Of a stretch of DNA of 64,000 nt, positions 8,102 through 16,923 are shown one piece after another; position 1 is the first letter of the stretch; each line of letters starts with the position of its first letter. This DNA is from CAZLRH01 sp964562015 (GTDB lineage: Bacteria > Verrucomicrobiota > Verrucomicrobiia > Opitutales > JABDGR01), in NCBI GenBank assembly GCA_964562015.1, contig CAZLRH010000018.1, positions 7,243 through 71,242 of the forward strand, given 5' to 3'. The notes under the pieces were generated by a model that had not been told where the DNA came from, ran no database searches, and saw only the letters and a program-made list of their open reading frames with translations. A program made the translations under genes and the position numbers.

Positions 8102-9229
8102 TTAGGCGGCGGGCAGCAACTCGTCGCCCGTGTGCTCGCGACCCTCGAGCGGCAATTCCTCGAGATCGCGCAGGAGCAATTCGAGGGAATTTTCCTGCTC
8201 CATACGTTCGAGGTTGCGGCGGAAGGTTTCGAGGAGGAAGGAATTGAAAATGAGCTCGAGCACCTCGGCCTGGAGCCGGTCCATGTTGTTGCTGTCAATC
8301 GCCAGACCACCGCCCTGCCGTTCGAAGCAGCGGGCGTTTTCCCATTGGTGGTTGTCAGCGGCGAACGGGTAAGGCACCAGCACGGCCGGCAACTGGCAGC
8401 GGACGAATTCCGCCAGGCTGCCCGCGCCCGCGCGCGACACCGCGAGATCCGCACTCGAGAGCAAATCCGCCATGTCGTCGCAAAACGGCAAAAAGCGGGC
8501 CACCCGTTTTTTGCCGTCGGGGCCTTCGCATTCCAACGTGCCCGCGCTGCCTTTGCCCGGACCGGTCACGCACATGACGCTGACGCCCTTTTCCGCCAGC
8601 GGCGCAAAATTCTGCGTGACCCATTTGTTGAAAGACTGCGCGCCTTGGCTGCCGCCGAGCACGAGCAAAACCTTGCCTTCGCGCGGCAGGCCCAACCGCG
8701 TCCGCGCCGTTTCCCGGGGCACGCGGCGAATTTCCTGCCGGACCGGAAAACCGCAATGGCGCAGGGCCTGGGGCGGCAGTCCTTGCAAGCGCACGCCGGG
8801 CGGCAGATAAATGCGCCGCGCAAAACCGCTCAACATGCGCACCGCTCGCCCGGGCCGCCGGTTGGCTTCGTGCAAAACCACCGGGATGCCGAGCAAATAG
8901 CCCGCGAGCGTGATGCCCATGGTGAGAAACCCGCCAAAGCCCACAATCACATCCGGCCGCGTTTGGCGCAGATAATTCAGCGCGAAGAAAAAACCCGTCA
9001 CCTGGGTAAAGCAAAAGCGCGCGAGCGCCACCGGCCGCCAGCCGAGGCCCGCGCCCGGCGCCCGGACGAATTCCAGCTCCGGGTATTTTTTGATCAGCCG
9101 CGAATCGATGTCCTTGTTGCTAATGAGCAGGCGGCAGCGGTGCCCGGCGCCGGTGAGGCGCTCGGCCAACGCGATGCCCGGCGAAAGGTGTCCGCCGGTG
9201 CCGCCGCAGGAGATGGCGTAAGTTCTCAT
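8102..9229 (-). CDS. murG: UDP-GlcNAc:lipid I GlcNAc transferase MurG
   Basis: GT28 glycosyltransferase that converts lipid I to lipid II on the cytoplasmic face of the membrane, 375 residues. Visible motifs are the N-terminal CGGTGGHLSPGIAL loop, DVIVGFGGF, the acceptor-side HEANRRPGRA, the C-domain LVLGGSQGAQSFN and the donor-site segment VSRAGAGSLAEF followed by VLVPYPFAADNHQ. Its ATG overlaps the ftsW stop by 4 bp, implying translational coupling with the SEDS protein that handles its product. The C-terminal tail is acidic and somewhat longer than in E. coli. Confidence 0.96.
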   Translation of the reverse strand: MRTYAISCGGTGGHLSPGIALAERLTGAGHRCRLLISNKDIDSRLIKKYPELEFVRAPGAGLGWRPVALARFCFTQVTGFFFALNYLRQTRPDVIVGFGGFLTMGITLAGYLLGIPVVLHEANRRPGRAVRMLSGFARRIYLPPGVRLQGLPPQALRHCGFPVRQEIRRVPRETARTRLGLPREGKVLLVLGGSQGAQSFNKWVTQNFAPLAEKGVSVMCVTGPGKGSAGTLECEGPDGKKRVARFLPFCDDMADLLSSADLAVSRAGAGSLAEFVRCQLPAVLVPYPFAADNHQWENARCFERQGGGLAIDSNNMDRLQAEVLELIFNSFLLETFRRNLERMEQENSLELLLRDLEELPLEGREHTGDELLPAA

Positions 9230-10365
9230 AGTTCGCTGGGCCGGGGCAGCACGGGCCGCTCCCAGCGCCGGAAACAGTTTACCAACACCCCGATCAACGC
9301 ATACATCAGCAAAAGATTGGAACCGCCGTAACTGATGAACGGCAGCGACATGCCCTTCGTTGGCAGCAGGCCCGTCACCACGCCCATGTTGATGAGCGCC
9401 TGGCCGATGAGCATCAACAATGCACCCGTGGCCACGGTAAATTCATAGAGATTCGGCGCGCGCCGCAGCGCCCGGCAACTGACGATGAAAATAGTCAAAA
9501 ACGTCAGCGCCACGCTCGCCGTCGCCAGCAGGCCCATTTCCTCGCCCACGACGGCGAAGACGAAATCGTTGTGCGCTTCTGTGAGGTAAAACAACTGTTG
9601 CCGGCCCTCGCCCAGCCCGACGCCGTTCCAGCCGCCCACGCCGAAACCCAGCATCCCCTGCCACAATTGGTAAGCACCGTCGTTGCGGTACTTTTCAATG
9701 TCCAGGAACGAGACGATCCGCTTGAGTCTTAGCGGATCCAGGTACACCGCCACCGAAAACAACAGTCCGCCCGCGAGCATCGACGGAAACAGGTAGAACA
9801 AGCGCACGCCGGCCAGATACACCAGCGCGCAGCCGACCATCCCGCACAACGCCGCGGTGCCGAAATCCGGCTCGCGGAAAATCAAGCCCGCGAAGACACC
9901 CACGATGCCCATGGGGAGGACGAAGCCGCGCCAGAAGGTCTGAATCTGCCGCTGGTTTCCAGCGAGGTAATGCGCCAGGCAAAACACGAGCGCCAGTTTC
10001 CCGGCATCGGAAGGCTGGGCGCTCATGAACCCAAGATTCAGCCAGCGGCGCGCACCCATGACCTTCGGCCCGAACAGCACCGCGACCAGCAGCAAAACCG
10101 CCAGGCCGGCCAGCACCCAGGTGTAACGCCGCACCAAGTTCAAGTTGACCATGGCGGCGGACACGCCCACCACCAAGGCCAACGCAAACCAGATCAACTG
10201 CTTCTTGAAGAAGTAGAGGCCGCCATGGTCCGTCCCCTGCCCCGCGCTCGAAAGCACCACCAGCCCGAACGCGGTCAGCCCCAGCGCGCAGATGGTGATA
10301 ATCGCACCCGGGCCGAAGCCGCGGATGGTCGGTCGGGGCATCGTGGCAGCCGGATTTTTCATCAC
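9226..10365 (-). CDS. ftsW: SEDS peptidoglycan glycosyltransferase FtsW
   Basis: Polytopic membrane glycosyltransferase, 379 residues with about ten transmembrane helices, that works with FtsI to build septal peptidoglycan. SEDS landmarks are GARRWLNLG, QPSDAGKLALV, FREPDFGTAALC, the catalytic-loop region GLGEGRQQLFYLTEAHNDF with VVGEEMGL, and the C-terminal KGMSLPFISYGGSNLL. It sits between the LysM lipoprotein gene and murG, which it overlaps by 4 bp. The position next to murG and in the same cluster as ftsI favours FtsW over RodA. Confidence 0.95.
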   Translation of the reverse strand: MMKNPAATMPRPTIRGFGPGAIITICALGLTAFGLVVLSSAGQGTDHGGLYFFKKQLIWFALALVVGVSAAMVNLNLVRRYTWVLAGLAVLLLVAVLFGPKVMGARRWLNLGFMSAQPSDAGKLALVFCLAHYLAGNQRQIQTFWRGFVLPMGIVGVFAGLIFREPDFGTAALCGMVGCALVYLAGVRLFYLFPSMLAGGLLFSVAVYLDPLRLKRIVSFLDIEKYRNDGAYQLWQGMLGFGVGGWNGVGLGEGRQQLFYLTEAHNDFVFAVVGEEMGLLATASVALTFLTIFIVSCRALRRAPNLYEFTVATGALLMLIGQALINMGVVTGLLPTKGMSLPFISYGGSNLLLMYALIGVLVNCFRRWERPVLPRPSEL

Positions 10366-10383
10366 AGTGATAAGGACACTAAA

Positions 10384-11418
10384 TTATTGGGCGACGGGCG
10401 TGACCGGAACCACTTCCTCCACCGCCTGCACCGGGGCCGCGGGTGGCGGGGTGGCCGGGGTGCTCGGCGCGGTGGGCGGCGGAAGCGGCGGCAGGCTGGC
10501 CGGCGTGGCCGGAGCCGCTGCGCCGGTCGCTTTGGCGCCGACGGGAATCTTCAACTTCTGATTCACCTGCAATTTGCGCGGATCGGAAATGTTGTTCAGC
10601 TTCATCAAATCCGCGGTCTTCACGCCGAGCTTGCCCGCGATTTTCTCGAGCGAATCGCCGGACGCCACCGTGTAGGTGCCCGCGTCGCCGGACGAAACCG
10701 GGACGGACGAAGTGCCACCGCGCACCGGCACCGTGGCCGGGGCCGAGGCAACCGCTGCCGCCGTGGATTTTTCCGGAATGGTCAGCGTCTTGCCGACGGT
10801 AACTATATCCGACGTCAAATGATTCGTGGACTTGAGGGCGTCAACCGTGGTGCCGTTGGCATGGGCGATTTTCGAAAGGCTGTCGCCGGATTTGACCGTG
10901 TAACTATGACTGCCGGTCGCCGCGGTTGCCGCCGGGCCGGCGGGACCCACGGCCGGAGCAGGCGCCGACGAACCACTGGTCGGAATGGTCAGCGTTTGGC
11001 CCGCTCGCAACTTGGCGGGAGTGACGCCGGGGTTCGCGGTCTCCAAGGCGGCCAGGGAAACTTTTTCCTCTTTGGCAATCTTGGCCATGCTGTCGCCCTT
11101 TTTCACTTCATAGGTGACGGGCACACCACTGGAGGACGGGACGGAATTCACCGCGCTGGTCGAAAGCGGTTCGCCGCTGTCCATGTGACCCACGGCCAAG
11201 GGAGAATCCAGCGTGGTGGGTGGCGGGCGCGTGGGCTCGTACAAATCGGCTGGCGGCGTGGGCGCGGACGCCACGCTGGCGGTGGTGTTGGCCGCGACGG
11301 CAGCGGTCGTGCCAGTGGATTTTTGACCATCCGATTTGCAACCGGACAGGATGACTGCGCCAAACGCAAGGTGGAGCAAAGCCACCCCGGCGAAGGCGAG
11401 GACGAATTTAGAGTTCAT
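10384..11418 (-). CDS. LysM-repeat lipoprotein in the dcw cluster
   Basis: A lipoprotein signal peptide (MNSKFVLAFAGVALLHLAFG, then ILSGC) predicts lipidation at the Cys 27 residues after the ATG at 11418. In-frame ATGs also exist at 11448 and 11487. A Thr/Ala/Pro-rich linker follows, then three LysM domains, each with the YxVKxGDSxxKIA start and a TLTIP-like end, separated by low-complexity linkers and ending in a Pro-rich tail. LysM binds GlcNAc-containing peptidoglycan, so this is probably an outer-membrane-anchored wall-binding protein. It lies between murD and ftsW, where standard dcw clusters have no such gene, so a role in septal wall organization is plausible but inferred. Confidence 0.85.
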   Translation of the reverse strand: MNSKFVLAFAGVALLHLAFGAVILSGCKSDGQKSTGTTAAVAANTTASVASAPTPPADLYEPTRPPPTTLDSPLAVGHMDSGEPLSTSAVNSVPSSSGVPVTYEVKKGDSMAKIAKEEKVSLAALETANPGVTPAKLRAGQTLTIPTSGSSAPAPAVGPAGPAATAATGSHSYTVKSGDSLSKIAHANGTTVDALKSTNHLTSDIVTVGKTLTIPEKSTAAAVASAPATVPVRGGTSSVPVSSGDAGTYTVASGDSLEKIAGKLGVKTADLMKLNNISDPRKLQVNQKLKIPVGAKATGAAAPATPASLPPLPPPTAPSTPATPPPAAPVQAVEEVVPVTPVAQ

Positions 11419-11479
11419 GGGCGTGGGCGTGGGACTAGATTCACTCATAAGAGAAGATGTTGGATGCCGGCGGTTATCG

Positions 11480-12793
11480 TCAGGCATGGGACGGTTCCAC
11501 CATAAGCGCGGGCGGTTCCGCCTTCAAACTCAAAACTGCTTGTTCGAAGGCGAGGCCGCGCTCGGCGTAATCGTGAAACATGTCAAAGCTGGAAAACCCC
11601 GGGCTGAAGAGCACGCGGGCGGGCACGCTCTGGCGCGCGGCGTCGAACGAACGCTCGACGGCCTCGCGCATGCTTTCGCAAATCGTCGCGGGCACGCCGC
11701 GCACATGCAGGATGCGCGCCAGCACCCCGGCGGTTTCACCGATGAGAAACGCCTCGCGCACGCGGCTGGCCACGCGGCCCGCGAAGCCCTCGATGTCGCC
11801 GCCCTTGGATTTGCCGCCGCCAATCCAGGTGACCGGGCCCGGCAGGGATTCGAGCGCCGCCAAAGTCGCGTGAAAATTCGTGCCCTTCGAGTCGTTCCAA
11901 AATTCCACCCCGGCGAGTTCGGTGACGCGCGCGAGCCGGTGCCGCCGGGTCGAGAAGGAACGCGCGGTTTCCTCTAATTCCTCGAGGGGCAGATTTTCGT
12001 GTTCCCAATAAAGCCGCGCGACAAGGTAATTTTCGCTCTGCGGGGGCGTGGCAAACACCGAGCCCGCGGGCACGCGCTGCGAGGCGCCGGCCATGGTGGC
12101 CACCACCGTGTGCGGCGGAAGTTTGAAACCAAATTCCACCGCGGCGCGGGCGACGCTCTCGCCCAGAATCAGGCAGGGGCGGGCCAACCGCTCGACCAGA
12201 TTCCACTTCGCGGCAAAATAGTCGCGCAGCGTCGCATAGCGGTCGAGATGATCTTCGTCGAAATTGGTCCACAACAACGCGTGCGGGCGCAGGTGGTGCA
12301 ACCCCTCGGCCTGGAACGAACTGACTTCGCACACCGCCACACGCTCGCGGGTGTCGCCCAACTCATCGAGGCGCGACAAGGGATGGCCGATGTTGCCGGC
12401 CGGCGAAGCCGACAGCCCATGGCGCCGCAGCGCGGTGGCCAAAAATTCCGTCAGCGTCGTTTTACCGTTCGTGCCGGTGACGGCGATGAGCGTGCCCTGC
12501 CAGAAGAGTGACGCGAAATCCATTTCCCCCAGGCAGGTGCAGTGGGCCGCGCGGGCGGTCTCCAGCCACGGGTGATTTTGCGCAAAGCCGGGGCTGTACA
12601 CGACGAGGTCGTGCCGCTTCGCCTGCACAGGACCGAATTCGCCGCGCACGCCGTCGCCGGGGCGTTCGTCGTAGGCCTCCACCGCCGCGCCGCGCCGCCG
12701 CAGGAGCGCCGCCGCCGCCTGGCCGCTCACGCCAAAGCCGAGCACCGCCACGGGGCGTTGCGTCAATTTCGCGAGGGGTTCGGGCCAGGACAT
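11480..12793 (-). CDS. murD: UDP-MurNAc-L-Ala--D-glutamate ligase
   Basis: Mur ligase adding D-Glu to UDP-MurNAc-L-Ala, 437 residues. The N-terminal Rossmann-like VLGFGVSGQAAAALL, the P-loop IAVTGTNGKTTLTEF, the central NFDEDHLDRY and the C-terminal domain region WIGGGKSKGGD with FSPGFSSFDMF are all present. MurD is distinguished by the order NDSKGTNFHATLAAL. Start is ATG at 12793, 21 bp downstream of the mraY stop. The LysM lipoprotein gene follows. Confidence 0.95.
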   Translation of the reverse strand: MSWPEPLAKLTQRPVAVLGFGVSGQAAAALLRRRGAAVEAYDERPGDGVRGEFGPVQAKRHDLVVYSPGFAQNHPWLETARAAHCTCLGEMDFASLFWQGTLIAVTGTNGKTTLTEFLATALRRHGLSASPAGNIGHPLSRLDELGDTRERVAVCEVSSFQAEGLHHLRPHALLWTNFDEDHLDRYATLRDYFAAKWNLVERLARPCLILGESVARAAVEFGFKLPPHTVVATMAGASQRVPAGSVFATPPQSENYLVARLYWEHENLPLEELEETARSFSTRRHRLARVTELAGVEFWNDSKGTNFHATLAALESLPGPVTWIGGGKSKGGDIEGFAGRVASRVREAFLIGETAGVLARILHVRGVPATICESMREAVERSFDAARQSVPARVLFSPGFSSFDMFHDYAERGLAFEQAVLSLKAEPPALMVEPSHA

Positions 12794-12814
12794 GGTGAAA
12801 TGATTAGAAATAGT

Positions 12815-13918
12815 TTAACGTAATTTAAGCGTGCTCAAGCCCGCGAGGGCGAAGACGACCGACAAAATCCAAAAACGGATGACCAGCTTGGTTTCCGGCC
12901 AGCCACCGAGTTCGAAATGATGATGCAGCGGCGACATCCGAAACACCCGCTTGCCTTTGCGCAGCCGAAACGAGGCCATTTGAATGATCACCGACGCCGC
13001 CTCGAGGACGAACATCCCGCCCACGATGATCAATGTCAGCGGCTGCTGGGTGATGAAGGCCACCGCCCCAATCAACCCGCCGAGGGCGAGCGCACCGGTG
13101 TCGCCCATGAAAATTTCCGCGGGATGCGCGTTGAACCACAAAAAAGCCAGACTGCCGCCGACGAGCGCCGTGCACACCACCGTCAGTTCATCCGCGCCGC
13201 GCACGTGCGCAATAAAGAGGTAGTCGGCAATAATGCGGTTGCCCGCGCTATAGGCAAAAATTGCGTAGACCAGCGCCACCGACAGCGTGCAACCGATGGC
13301 CAGACCGTCCACGCCATCGGTGACATTGATGGCATTGCTCGACCCGGCCACCACGAGAAAGAAAAACGGTCCGGCAAACCACAGCGGCATGGCGGTCCAC
13401 AGCGGCTCTTTGAGAAAAGGCGCCCACAAGGCACTCATCGCGAGATTAGTTTCCGCATTGAAATAGAGCAGCCCGAGCGCGGCCACGGTCAGGCCGGCCT
13501 GGCCCGCCAGTTTCCAGCGGCTGGAGAGGCCTTTGCTATTACGTTTGGTGACCTTTAAATAATCATCCGCAAAGCCCACCGCCGCCAGGCCGATGAACAC
13601 CAGGAGACACACGGCGACGTACAAATTCGGACGCGCCCAGAGCAGCACGCTGGCGGTGACGGCGGCCACAATGATCAGGCCACCCATCGTCGGCGTGCCG
13701 GCTTTGCCCTCGTGCATTTTCGCCAGCGCGCCCGTTTCGCTGCTATTGCGAATCGGCTGGCTGGCCTTGAGCCGGCGCAACCGCGCAATCAGCCATGGGG
13801 CAATCACAAAGCCGATGACCAGCGCCGTCACGGCCGCGCCGCCGGAACGAAAAGTCACGTAGCTGAAAAGGCGCAACGGGCCCCACCACGCGGCGTAATT
13901 GGCGAGAAAGGTCAGCAT
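12815..13918 (-). CDS. mraY: Phospho-MurNAc-pentapeptide transferase MraY
   Basis: Integral membrane transferase that makes lipid I from UDP-MurNAc-pentapeptide and undecaprenyl phosphate, 367 residues with about ten transmembrane helices. Catalytic and substrate motifs are FADDYLKVTKRNSKGLS (Asp pair), NAINVTDGVDGLAIG, MGDTGALALGG and the histidine triad MSPLHHHFELGGW. The open frame extends far upstream into murF without protein-like sequence. The ATG at 13918 gives the family N-terminus MLTFLANYAAWWGPL and overlaps the murF stop by 7 bp. Confidence 0.95.
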   Translation of the reverse strand: MLTFLANYAAWWGPLRLFSYVTFRSGGAAVTALVIGFVIAPWLIARLRRLKASQPIRNSSETGALAKMHEGKAGTPTMGGLIIVAAVTASVLLWARPNLYVAVCLLVFIGLAAVGFADDYLKVTKRNSKGLSSRWKLAGQAGLTVAALGLLYFNAETNLAMSALWAPFLKEPLWTAMPLWFAGPFFFLVVAGSSNAINVTDGVDGLAIGCTLSVALVYAIFAYSAGNRIIADYLFIAHVRGADELTVVCTALVGGSLAFLWFNAHPAEIFMGDTGALALGGLIGAVAFITQQPLTLIIVGGMFVLEAASVIIQMASFRLRKGKRVFRMSPLHHHFELGGWPETKLVIRFWILSVVFALAGLSTLKLR

Positions 13919-15345
13919 GGCGAGTGGACCTCCCTGCCCTCGCGCAACGTTTGGGGCAGCAACCGCTCGAGCGCATAGGCGCGGCTGCCTTTTAATAATA
14001 CAGCCCCGGCGAAAAGCTCCAATTCCTCGCGTGCCTCCGCCAATTCCACGACGCGAGCCTGTTCCGGCGTGTGCCCGGTGGCCAGCAACGTCGTGCGATA
14101 TTCCCCGGCGCCCGGGCCCAGCAACAGCGCCCGATCTTGGCTGCGCATCCGCAGGCCATTCACCGCCGCACGATGCAGGGCCGCGGAATCCGGGCCGAGT
14201 TCCGCCATGCTGCCCAACACATAGAGACGCGGCAGTGCGGGATCCGCGCGCAGGGCGAAACCTGCGAGCGCGTCCGCCAGCGATGCGGGATTTGAATTGT
14301 AGCAATCGGCGAGGAAAAATTTGTTGCCGTGGTGCAGCCATTCGCCGCGCAGAGGCGCGGGTTGCCAGGCCGCCAGGCCGGACTGGATGCGGTCGCCGGA
14401 GACTCCGAGCAATTGGGCCGCCACCACGGCGAGCGCGGCGTTGGCCGCGAGGCCGGGCGTCACCGGCGGGAGGCTCCACGAGTGCTCGGGCTCACCTTCC
14501 GCAGAAAGGCCGAGGCGCCAGCCATTGCGTGGACGGCGTTCGGCGCGATAAAAATACCACCGATCGCCGCTGCCCGGCGATTTCGGCGTGCCCATGGGCG
14601 CTACGATTGCGATTGGGCCGGGCAAAGCGCGCATCGCCGGAAATTCGAGGCACGACGCCGGCATCACCGTCCAACCTCCTGGACGCACCGCGAGGGCGAG
14701 CCGGGATTTTTCCGCGGCGACGTTGGCCACGGTTCCCATTTTCTCCAGATGCGCCGGCGCGACCAGCGTGATGATGGCCAAATCCGGTTGAATCGTGTCG
14801 GCCAAAATCGTCATTTCGCCCGGCTCGCTGATGCCGGCTTCGATGACGGCGGCGCGATGGGTCGAGGAGTCGAGCCCGCACAAGGTCAGCGGCACGCCGA
14901 GCAAATTATTTTCGTTCGCGTGGGTGGCGTGGACCTGCGGCCCCAGCATCTCGCGCAATAATTCCTTGGTGGAGGTTTTGCCCACGCTCCCGGTCACACC
15001 GACCACCGGGCCGGGAAAGCGCCGGCGATTGGCGCGGGCCACCTGGCGCCACGCGGCCAGAGCGTCCGGCACCACGAGTTGCGGCACGGTGGCGCCGGGA
15101 ATTTCGCGTTCGACAATCGCGGCCGCGGCGCCCGAGGCCCGGGCGGCTTCCACAAAATCATGCCCATCGCGCTTGTCCGTGCGCAACGCCACAAAAACCT
15201 CGCTCGCCCGCAGGCGGCGCGTGTCGGCCACGAGCGGACCGAGGGCGGCGGCGGGCGCGGGGCCGCGCCACGTCCCGCCCGTCCACAGGGCGAGGTCGGT
15301 TGGATTGAAGAGCGGCATGGCGCTGGCCTGGATGGAAAATTTCAC
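13912..15345 (-). CDS. murF: UDP-MurNAc-tripeptide--D-Ala-D-Ala ligase
   Basis: Mur ligase that adds D-Ala-D-Ala to the UDP-MurNAc-tripeptide, 477 residues. It shows the N-terminal LVADTRRLRASEVFVAL, the P-loop GVTGSVGKTSTKELL, the conserved THANENNLLGVPLTL and EAGISEPGEM, and the C-terminal DCYNSNPASLADAL with YVLGSMAELG. The start is a GTG at 15345 overlapping the murE stop as GTGA. An ATG at 15318 gives a more typical MurF N-terminus (MPLFNPTDLALW) and is a real alternative. Confidence 0.94.
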   Translation of the reverse strand: MKFSIQASAMPLFNPTDLALWTGGTWRGPAPAAALGPLVADTRRLRASEVFVALRTDKRDGHDFVEAARASGAAAAIVEREIPGATVPQLVVPDALAAWRQVARANRRRFPGPVVGVTGSVGKTSTKELLREMLGPQVHATHANENNLLGVPLTLCGLDSSTHRAAVIEAGISEPGEMTILADTIQPDLAIITLVAPAHLEKMGTVANVAAEKSRLALAVRPGGWTVMPASCLEFPAMRALPGPIAIVAPMGTPKSPGSGDRWYFYRAERRPRNGWRLGLSAEGEPEHSWSLPPVTPGLAANAALAVVAAQLLGVSGDRIQSGLAAWQPAPLRGEWLHHGNKFFLADCYNSNPASLADALAGFALRADPALPRLYVLGSMAELGPDSAALHRAAVNGLRMRSQDRALLLGPGAGEYRTTLLATGHTPEQARVVELAEAREELELFAGAVLLKGSRAYALERLLPQTLREGREVHSPC

Positions 15346-16835
15346 GGCTGGGTGGTGGGGCGCGTGCGGCGCAGTTGCAGCAATTCCCGCGCGACCTGGC
15401 GGTCGTCAAACGGCACGACGGTGTCGGCAAATTCCTGGTAGGTTTCGTGGCCCTTGCCGGCGATGAGCACGCAATCACCGGGCTGGGCGTACTCGAAGGC
15501 GAGCGCGAGGGCGCGGCGGCGGTCGTCCACAAAACGCAGGCGCGTCGGCGCGGTGATGCCGGCACGCATGTCGTCAAAAATCTGGTTGAGGGGTTCCTTG
15601 CGGGGATTATCCGCGGTGGCCCAGGCGAAATCCGCCCAGCGCTGCACGGCCGTGGTCATGCGCGGGCGCTTGGCCCGGTCACGATTGCCGCCGCAACCAA
15701 AAACCACGAGCAACCGACCGGGGCACACGTCGCGCAACATGGAGAGCGCGTGCGTCAGGGCATCATCCGTATGCGCGTAATCCACGAGCACCTGGAACGG
15801 CTGGCCGGCCTCGATTTTCTCCATGCGGCCCGGCACTCCGGAAAAATCCGCCAGCCGGGGCGTCAGCAAATTCAAGTCCCGCTTGGCCGCCTGGGCCAAA
15901 CCCAGCGCGCACAAGGCGTTCAAGATATTGTAGCGTCCAGGAAGGCCGAGTCGAAGCGACGCGCGACCACCGTCCCAGACCACGTCGCATTGGCTGCCGC
16001 CGGGGGAAAGCACGACATTGATGGCCCGCAAACTCGCCGAGGCGGAAAATCCATAAGTCACCGAGCGTACCCCGGCGGGCAGGCGGTCAACGAGCACACG
16101 CCCGTGCGGATCATCTATATTAATGACCGCGACTTTCGCCTGCGGGCCGTCGGCCCCAGTGAACAAGCGGGCCTTGGCGTTAAAATAAGCCTCCAACGTG
16201 CCGTGGTAATCGAGGTGGTCTTGCGTGAGATTAGTGAAGGCCACGGCGTCAAACTTCACGCCGTGCACGCGAGCCTGGGTCAGCGCGTGCGAGCTGACCT
16301 CCATCGCACAAGCGCGGCAGCCGGCCTCGCGCATCTGGTCAAAAAGCGCATACAAATCCACCGATTCCGGCGTCGTCTTATAAGATGGGAGACTGCGCTG
16401 GCCCACGTCGTACCGCACCGTGCCAATGAGGCCACACGGAGCATCGGCCTCGCGCAACAGGAACTGCGTCATCATCGCGACCGTGGTTTTGCCGTTGGTG
16501 CCGGTCACGCCAGTCAAAAACAAATCCGCATCCGGCTCGTGGTAAAACCGGCGCGCGATTTCGGCGAGGGCGATGCGGGTTTCCGGCACCTGCACCCACG
16601 TCGCGGGGGAAAGACGCGGCGGCGGGCGCGTGCTGACCACGGCCACGGCGCCGCGCGCGATGGCTTCCTCGATAAAATCCGAACCATTGGCCCGCGCGCC
16701 CTCGAGCGCGAAAAACAGGGTGCCCGGCGACACGCGGCGGCTGTCCGTCACCAGACCCAAAATGGCACGCTCGCGCTCGCCCCGCACGGCGAGCACGGCG
16801 GTGGCCTCGAGCAAATTTTTCAGGGAGTGGTCCAT
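15342..16835 (-). CDS. murE: UDP-MurNAc-L-Ala-D-Glu--2,6-diaminopimelate ligase
   Basis: Mur ligase adding the third stem residue, 497 residues. It has TDSRRVSPGTLFFAL at the N-terminus, the P-loop GVTGTNGKTTVAMM, the central NLTQDHLDYHGT and the C-terminal VDYAHTDDAL. The TADNPRKEP motif near the C-terminus is the DNPR signature of enzymes that use meso-diaminopimelate, which predicts DAP-type peptidoglycan. The open frame reaches a TTG at 16940 that overlaps ftsI, but the ATG at 16835 gives the expected MurE N-terminus (MDHSLKNLL). Confidence 0.94.
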   Translation of the reverse strand: MDHSLKNLLEATAVLAVRGERERAILGLVTDSRRVSPGTLFFALEGARANGSDFIEEAIARGAVAVVSTRPPPRLSPATWVQVPETRIALAEIARRFYHEPDADLFLTGVTGTNGKTTVAMMTQFLLREADAPCGLIGTVRYDVGQRSLPSYKTTPESVDLYALFDQMREAGCRACAMEVSSHALTQARVHGVKFDAVAFTNLTQDHLDYHGTLEAYFNAKARLFTGADGPQAKVAVINIDDPHGRVLVDRLPAGVRSVTYGFSASASLRAINVVLSPGGSQCDVVWDGGRASLRLGLPGRYNILNALCALGLAQAAKRDLNLLTPRLADFSGVPGRMEKIEAGQPFQVLVDYAHTDDALTHALSMLRDVCPGRLLVVFGCGGNRDRAKRPRMTTAVQRWADFAWATADNPRKEPLNQIFDDMRAGITAPTRLRFVDDRRRALALAFEYAQPGDCVLIAGKGHETYQEFADTVVPFDDRQVARELLQLRRTRPTTQP

Positions 16836-16923
16836 GCGCGCGGAACCACGGCGATCCGCCTCTGCCAAGGCCGCCAGGCGGGCGGCCAGCAGGAACGGAC
16901 TGACGCCGAGGGTGTTTTCAAGA

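Noticed and set aside
13919..14479. N-terminal extension of the mraY frame.
   Set aside because: Lies wholly inside murF and is not protein-like; MraY starts naturally at 13918.
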